Shown here piece after piece: positions 59,111-64,000 of a DNA stretch of 64,000 nucleotides. The DNA lies in NCBI GenBank assembly GCA_025769875.1, contig JAGFNK010000059.1, forward strand, positions 1-64,000. The letters are read 5' to 3'. This stretch comes from Russula earlei. Taxonomy: Eukaryota; Basidiomycota; Agaricomycetes; Russulales; Russulaceae. A program made the translations under genes and the position numbers. The notes beneath the pieces are model-generated. The model searched no databases, was not told the DNA's origin, and saw only the letters and a list, made by a program, of their open reading frames with translations. Numbering within the stretch: the stretch's first letter is position 1; every line of letters starts with the position of its first letter.

Positions 59111-59171
59111 TGGCGTATTAAGAAAGAAACCGAATGTGCCTTGTACTGTACCACGATCGCAGGTTTACGTA
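59111..59171. promoter_or_regulatory. 61-bp head-to-head promoter of mtr3 and the NSRP1-like gene
   Basis: Only 61 bp lie between the two start codons. No TATA-type box is visible. Confidence 0.55.
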
Positions 59172-60392
59172 ATGAAGCTATCCTTCTCTCTCACCAAGGC
59201 GGCCCCCAAGTCAGCTCCCTCACTCAAGCGTCCGGCTGCCTTCGGAGCGCTCGACGATGCCACCGCAAGCGATACAGAACTCGCATCTTCTCGTAATGGC
59301 GGCACGGGAAACAGTGACTTGGTAGCACAAAACATTCAGCTGTCAAAATCTGCAAGGAAACGTATGGAGAAGGAACAGCAAGTTGATTCTACGGTTTACC
59401 AATATGACGAAGTATGGGATAGCATGCAGGACGCTAAGGCTAGACAGACGGAAATCAAGGAGCGAGAGTCCAAGGAAAGAAAAGTAAGTCACCTCTGTGC
59501 TATTCCTTTATAGCCAGCTAAGCTTCAAAGCCCAAATATATCAGTGGCCTATTGACATCGGCTGCAACTCGCCGATTGGATTATTTGAGAGCGGAAGAAA
59601 AAATGTTCCAGAGAGAGAGGGAAGCGGAAGGTGATGAGTTTCGTGACAAAGAGGCTTTCGTGACCCAGGCATATAAGGATCAGATGGCGGAAGTGCGCAA
59701 AGCAGGAAGAGGAGGAAAGAAAACGAGAAGGCGTGTACTACATATCTATCGCCCTGACACTTTAGCTGACATATGCTAGAACTCGAGAAGAAGCGCGGCT
59801 CCTCTGGGAGCATGGCACACTTCTATCGTAAACTGCTCGAGGAGTCCGAGCAGAAACACGAAGAAACCGTTGCGGCGACACAGTCGACATCAAAATCTGT
59901 CAGAGGGCCGCAAGGGGTTACGCCTAATCTCACCATTGTCAGACCTCCCGAATTCACTCCAAAATCGGATGCAGAGCTCGCACGCCTCGCTCGCGAGCAG
60001 GGAAAGACGTAGAACTGAACGAGGACAATCAAATTGTTGACAAGCGCGAACTTCTCTCCGCCGGTCTGAACTTATCCGCGCCAAACACGAGGCGAATCGG
60101 TCTTCACGCTCCGAAGAAATCAGACGCTCCCGCTGTTGAGGTCCATCGTGCGGCAGGATCAGCGGCCAGTCTCAAAGAAATCAAAGAACGGCGAATGCGG
60201 GAGATCTCTACCCAGCTTTCAGAAGAGCGAGAGCGAGTGGTGATGGAGAAGGAGCAGCAGGAACGCGAGGCCACTGCTCGTCTGGTTGCCAGACGAAACA
60301 ATGATGCGGACATTCAGATGGCACAGGAGCGATATCAGGAGCGGAAGCGTCGGAGGTTAGAGCAAAGTTCTCAGGAGACCGAACCCTCATAG
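59172..60392 (+). CDS. NSRP1-like splicing regulator, reading frame broken once
   Basis: Exons 59172-59483, 59531-59732 and 59780-60392. The N-terminus MKLSFSLTKAAP, then YDEVWDSMQDAK, PKYISGLL and MFQREREAEGDEFRDKEAFV are the conserved part of nuclear speckle splicing regulatory protein 1 (CCDC55/DUF2040). These proteins are coiled-coil, charged nuclear factors affecting splice-site choice. The third exon reads GSMAHFYRKLLEESEQ and continues to LAREQGK, where a stop follows at 60010. The expected continuation DVELNEDNQIVDKRELLSAG is open in the neighbouring frame from 60006 to 60392. A one-base loss near 60005-60008 explains this: either a sequencing indel or a real mutation. Confidence 0.8.
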
Positions 60393-60502
60393 CTATCCGC
60401 GTTCACCACTTGTCGTGACTCTCATAGCAATTATTAAATAAGAAGGCGGTATCCTCGGCCCGCGGGAAGTAAGCGTTCTGACCCTTTTAACCTTACTTCA
60501 AC

Positions 60503-61181
60503 ATGGAAGTGGGCGGAAAACCGACGAAAAAAACGATCTTCGTTGGAGGTATCGGAGAAGATGTAGACGAATCGATAATCATGGAAGCATTTTCAACATT
60601 TGGTGTGCACAGCTACCAACAATATCGTCCCAGGACAATTAATTTCGCTCCCTCTAGGTGATGTTATCGACGTACAACTCCCTACGAATGCAACAGGCAG
60701 GCCGCATGAAAATCGTGTGTACTTCGCTCCAAAATTCATTGTTACGTTGCTCATTAACGTAGCTGCGGATCTGAAGCACCGTGGTTATGCCTTTGTCACG
60801 TTTTCTTCAGCTGGTGACGCACAAGATGCCATCGACAACATGGACATGAATGAACTGCGCGGTAGAATTTTGAAGGTCAGCATTGCGAGGCCCATGAAAG
60901 GAGTGACCCCAGCGACCGGAAACCGGGCAGGTGAGTATTTTTCTTTTCGCTCACATGTCGCATTTTGCTGAGCCTCCATGCGTGCAGTCTGGGAATCCGA
61001 GGATTGGCTAAAACAATACGCAAAACCGCTAGCCGGGAGCGGAGGTGAGGAGGATACTCAATGATAAAACCATCCTTTTACACATCCTTTAGGTTTGCGG
61101 GGCGACAGAGACCCGTCGTTGGAAACCACAAGTCGGGATAACGTGGAGGAAACGAACAACGTAGACCAGGAGGATCAGTAG
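60503..61181 (+). CDS. RRM protein related to cyclophilin E
   Basis: Exons 60503-60602, 60658-60716, 60777-60930, 60988-61044 and 61093-61181; 152 residues. One RNA-recognition motif: RNP2 TIFVGGIG, RNP1 HRGYAFVTF (made by joining exons 2 and 3) and the closing LRGRILKVSIARP. A short tail with WESEDWLKQY follows. The RRM is of the type found at the N-terminus of spliceosomal cyclophilin E, but no isomerase domain follows, so this is a stand-alone version. RNA target unknown; nuclear role inferred. Confidence 0.85.
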
Positions 61182-61281
61182 TCCACAGCCTAACAGTACG
61201 TTGTACAACAACTAAATTCAGCCTGTTGGCCTGACAGTCAGAGGGAAGTGGTAGCGTGATGCGCAATCCTCCTTCCTGGTA

Positions 61282-62088
61282 CTATGCTGGCAGACCCTTA
61301 GACTGGTTCATCTCGGAATCATTGAACTGAGCCCTCGCCCGCTTAATGTCTTCCTGCATGAACAATAACTCTTCCATGCGTGCGAGCTTTTTGGCGTCAG
61401 CCGGTCGCGATAGCGCCCTGCGGAAGTCCTCTATCGAAAGACGAGACTTTTTTGCAGGTGCATTGGCTGTTTGACACTGAGGGGACGGTGTTATCGCAAC
61501 AAAATCAGTAAAAGTACTGCAGCCACCTACTACATCAGCAATGTACTCGACAAGTATTTCTTCCATGACATTGACGGTGTCATTCGAGGGATTCCTGTCG
61601 TCACCAAAGCCAAACATTAGGTTACGCACTGTTGCAAAATGTGAGATATAGGAGCCGCGATTGATGGGAAGGGGATGGGGCGTACGCTCTTTGGTAAACA
61701 ATCCCTTGAAGTTGGACTGTTTTTTGTAGGCGCGGGAGGACGGTCCAGCGGCTAGACTACTAGTCGCTGCATTGTCACGGGAGTATGTGGGGTTGTACAC
61801 TGTGAAAGTAGTCCGTTGCGCGTTGGCGGGCAGATTCGCAGTTCCCGCAATGGAAGCTGGTTGGGTGGTGGCAGCAGGTTTTGACAGTGAACTGGTGGGT
61901 TGGTGTTGGTAATAACCATAAGAATAAGGCCATGCGGTGCCGTATCCCGTGACAGCAGTTCCTGGATATGCGCCCGTCGTGTAGGGGTATGCGCCCGGAG
62001 TCTGCGGGTGTGTGTACGAGTATGTACTATATGGATATGCTCCAGAGGCCGCCGGATGCTGCCCTGCTTGAGAAGAATAATAAGCCAT
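61282..62088 (-). CDS. taf13: TFIID subunit TAF13 with Tyr/Pro-rich N-terminal extension
   Basis: Exons 62088-61686, 61628-61531 and 61476-61282; 231 residues. The C-terminal half is a histone fold: KGLFTKELRNLMFGFGDDRN (across intron 1), NVMEEILVEYIADV, SRLSIEDFRRALSRPADAKK, LARMEELLFMQEDI. TAF13 pairs with TAF11 in TFIID. The first about 110 residues are rich in Tyr, Gly, Pro, Gln and Ser (AYPYTTGAYPGTAVTGYG) and look disordered. The start at 62088 is chosen because this composition begins there; an upstream in-frame ATG at 62226 would add 46 residues. Confidence 0.9.
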   Translation of the reverse strand: MAYYSSQAGQHPAASGAYPYSTYSYTHPQTPGAYPYTTGAYPGTAVTGYGTAWPYSYGYYQHQPTSSLSKPAATTQPASIAGTANLPANAQRTTFTVYNPTYSRDNAATSSLAAGPSSRAYKKQSNFKGLFTKERTPHPLPINRGSYISHFATVRNLMFGFGDDRNPSNDTVNVMEEILVEYIADVVGGCSTFTDFVAITPSPQCQTANAPAKKSRLSIEDFRRALSRPADAKKLARMEELLFMQEDIKRARAQFNDSEMNQSKGLPA

Positions 62089-62292
62089 GGTGTTGGTGTT
62101 GTTCGTATGTGTCGATCCCAGTCCTGTCGTCAGCCTTTGAAGGTGCTGGTCGATGACCACCATCAACGGCACGGCGGACGCGCGATGGAACATTGTCATC
62201 ACGTGATCTCGATAAATCCTGTTCACAGAAAGCGTCCGTCCTTATATCGTCGTACAATGTCAGAGACTAATACAGTGATGAATGTTTCAAGT

Positions 62293-64000
62293 TTACAAAT
62301 CTAGATCAATATCATCCTCTTTCTTCCCGACATGCGCATCCAAGGTACTAGCGCGTTCCAACACCTCATTCAGTCTCTGCCACTCTGCTGATACGGTGCC
62401 TCTCCGGTCTAACCATTCCATAACGTCGTCTGGGTCGGAAGTGTCCTCCGGTGGAGGTAAGTTCTTGGCATAGGCCAACCGGTTATATGGTCGCTTTTTA
62501 CGAGGTTGTTGAACAAGGTCCACTTCCTCGGACAACGTCCTGAAGAGGTGATACTGGGCCACTGTCAGTGATTGAAATCAGATTTCTCCAAAATGTTGAC
62601 CCACTTTCCAGTGTGACAGCCGGTGAAAAACTTGCGTTCGAGCCGCACAAAAGCGTCCAAGGGTTAAACTAGTGACGCAAGAAATTTCGTCCTCACAGTC
62701 CTCTGAATCACTTTCGTCGATAATAGGCTACGTATATGATGAGCCTATAGGAAGAAGGTATCAATCGATATCAATCTCACCTCAAACGAAAGTTTGTCAT
62801 AAGGAATGCCCTTTAAATACCCTACCCTGGTGGATTGCCTGCCACCAAGGTGACATGCATCGCAGTGAGGAACTGCAAAGTCTAGTCTCGTCATGGTAAG
62901 GTCCGGATATCGCTCCAGTTTCTCCCTGTAATCACGTCTCCATACGGATGATGCTATGGAATCCAATGTACCCGAGATTTTTCGATTGACGACCTGGAAT
63001 GGGACGGAGAAGTAGGGTTCACCTACATGCTGCTTAGTTGTTAGTAACCTTTAAGGCGTTGATACTCGTACCATTCAACTTTTCCGCCATATATGTCTTA
63101 CGTTCGTCCATGGGTGTCATAGCAAGGTGTACGAAAAGCTGACAAACGACCTTGAAATCATGTCTTACATCCTGATGACTGTGACGACTGAAGGCCATGG
63201 GGAGGTCAGGTATTACTGCTTCATCATCCTGCACGACAAAGTCGTCAATATCATTATCACTGTCTTCCCCTCCATGATTGTCCCCATCTCGATCGCTGTC
63301 GTCCTGTTGGGATCCTTCAAAAGGCACGATTGGGTCGTCAGCTTCACTTGTCTCCTCGTCGATTGACTCGGAAAGTTTTGCTCCAAGCTTTTTCTCTGTA
63401 TGGTGCAGGGTCGACCACTGTCATTACCTTTGATACTACACCAGTTCATTGGCATGTACTCACTTTTCAGCTTGTCCAGCTTCATTTGAAAAGCTGTCCG
63501 TCCCCGACGGTCACGAAAGCGAGACTGGATAATATCTATGAGCGACGTTAGTTATGTACGTGTATGTCTCGACGAAATAATTGCCTGCTTCGTCGACCTC
63601 GCCAAGCAGATCATCGGATTCCTCTGGACTTGAGGGTCGAACTCCTCGGGCCAGCCGACGGCGCTTGGGAGGAGATTCTGGTTCTGGTTCTGTGCTCGGA
63701 CTACGAGAAACAGCACGCTGCAGCTTCGTCGAGGATCTCACCCTTCTATGTGAGCCCATGCTTTCATCTGAATCACTGGACAAGGAAGTTCCATTGCCCG
63801 GGGCGGCGGGTGACTCAACATCGGCGACTGTCCTGCGCCGCTTGGTGGGAGAAGATGGCTGGATGTCATCGTCGTCACCAGAGGTAGCTTCTCTCCTCGG
63901 TTCGAAGTGAATTGTATCTACGCCGTCGTCCGTGTCACTTTGATCGGAAGGCTCAGAGAATTCGAATTGGGAAGAAACTCGAACTGCATGTTTGTTTGTC
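62293..64000 (-). CDS. DUF4211 domain protein, 5' end outside the window
   Basis: Exons visible: 64000-63585, 63535-63464, 63395-63072, 63022-62781, 62700-62601 and 62561-62293; about 470 residues seen. The left part is acidic and Ser/Arg-rich with bipartite basic patches (SPPKRRRLARG), suggesting a nuclear protein. The DUF4211 region holds FKVVCQLFVHLAM, the GEPYFSVPFQVVNRKISGTL segment, RLDFAVPHCDACHLGGRQST (a CxxC metal-binding pair) and TLGRFCAARTQVFH. Function of the family is unknown, with chromatin association suggested by composition only. Intron 63584-63536 needs a GC donor (GCAATT) and has a CTAAC branch site; the intron at 62600-62562 is 39 bp with a weak GTCAAC donor. Confidence 0.8.

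Overview
The window looks like a nuclear segment of a filamentous basidiomycete, probably an Agaricomycete. Genes are intron-dense, with introns mostly 47-60 bp. The gene set includes an alpha-1,3-glucan synthase and a SAM/Ras-binding/kinase Ste11 MAPKKK. The repeats are fungal chromoviruses and copia elements. All exon models were built by hand from splice signals, phase continuity and remembered family motifs; no alignment or transcript was available.

Layout. Positions 1-17006 are a nest of LTR retrotransposons: a truncated copia element, two degraded chromoviruses (A and B), solo LTRs with recognisable target-site duplications, and one LTR inserted inside another. Positions 17337-31746 carry genes in alternating orientation: a COA8-like mitochondrial factor (+), Nup133 (-), a PRCC-family protein (+), an HTD2-like dehydratase (-), a small secreted protein with an internally duplicated exon-intron unit (+), a Harbinger-like non-autonomous transposon beside a gypsy relic, a SAM methyltransferase (-) and a sphingoid-base kinase (+). 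Positions 32417-44768 hold ags1 (-) and ste11 (+), divergently arranged. Positions 45001-50569 hold trm1 and a ferric reductase, both on the minus strand. Positions 51240-57850 hold decayed duplicates and an intact amino-acid permease with micro-exons. Positions 58033-64000 hold MTR3 (-), an NSRP1-like protein (+, frame broken), a CypE-like RRM protein (+), TAF13 (-) and a DUF4211 protein (-) running off the right edge.

The genes do not form one pathway. They are mainly housekeeping (nuclear pore, RNA exosome, tRNA methylation, TFIID, splicing), plus cell wall, mating/stress MAPK signalling, iron reduction and amino-acid uptake. Three gene pairs are head-to-head with start codons 61-85 bp apart and probably share promoters.

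Most notable: an extra reading frame ending in a CCHC knuckle downstream of the chromodomain of chromovirus B; a segmental duplication in which one copy kept the ferric reductase and the other kept the permease; six apparent GC-AG introns among about 104 modelled; micro-exons of 8, 12, 17 and 26 nt; and two genes (NSRP1-like, trm1) with one-base frame discrepancies.
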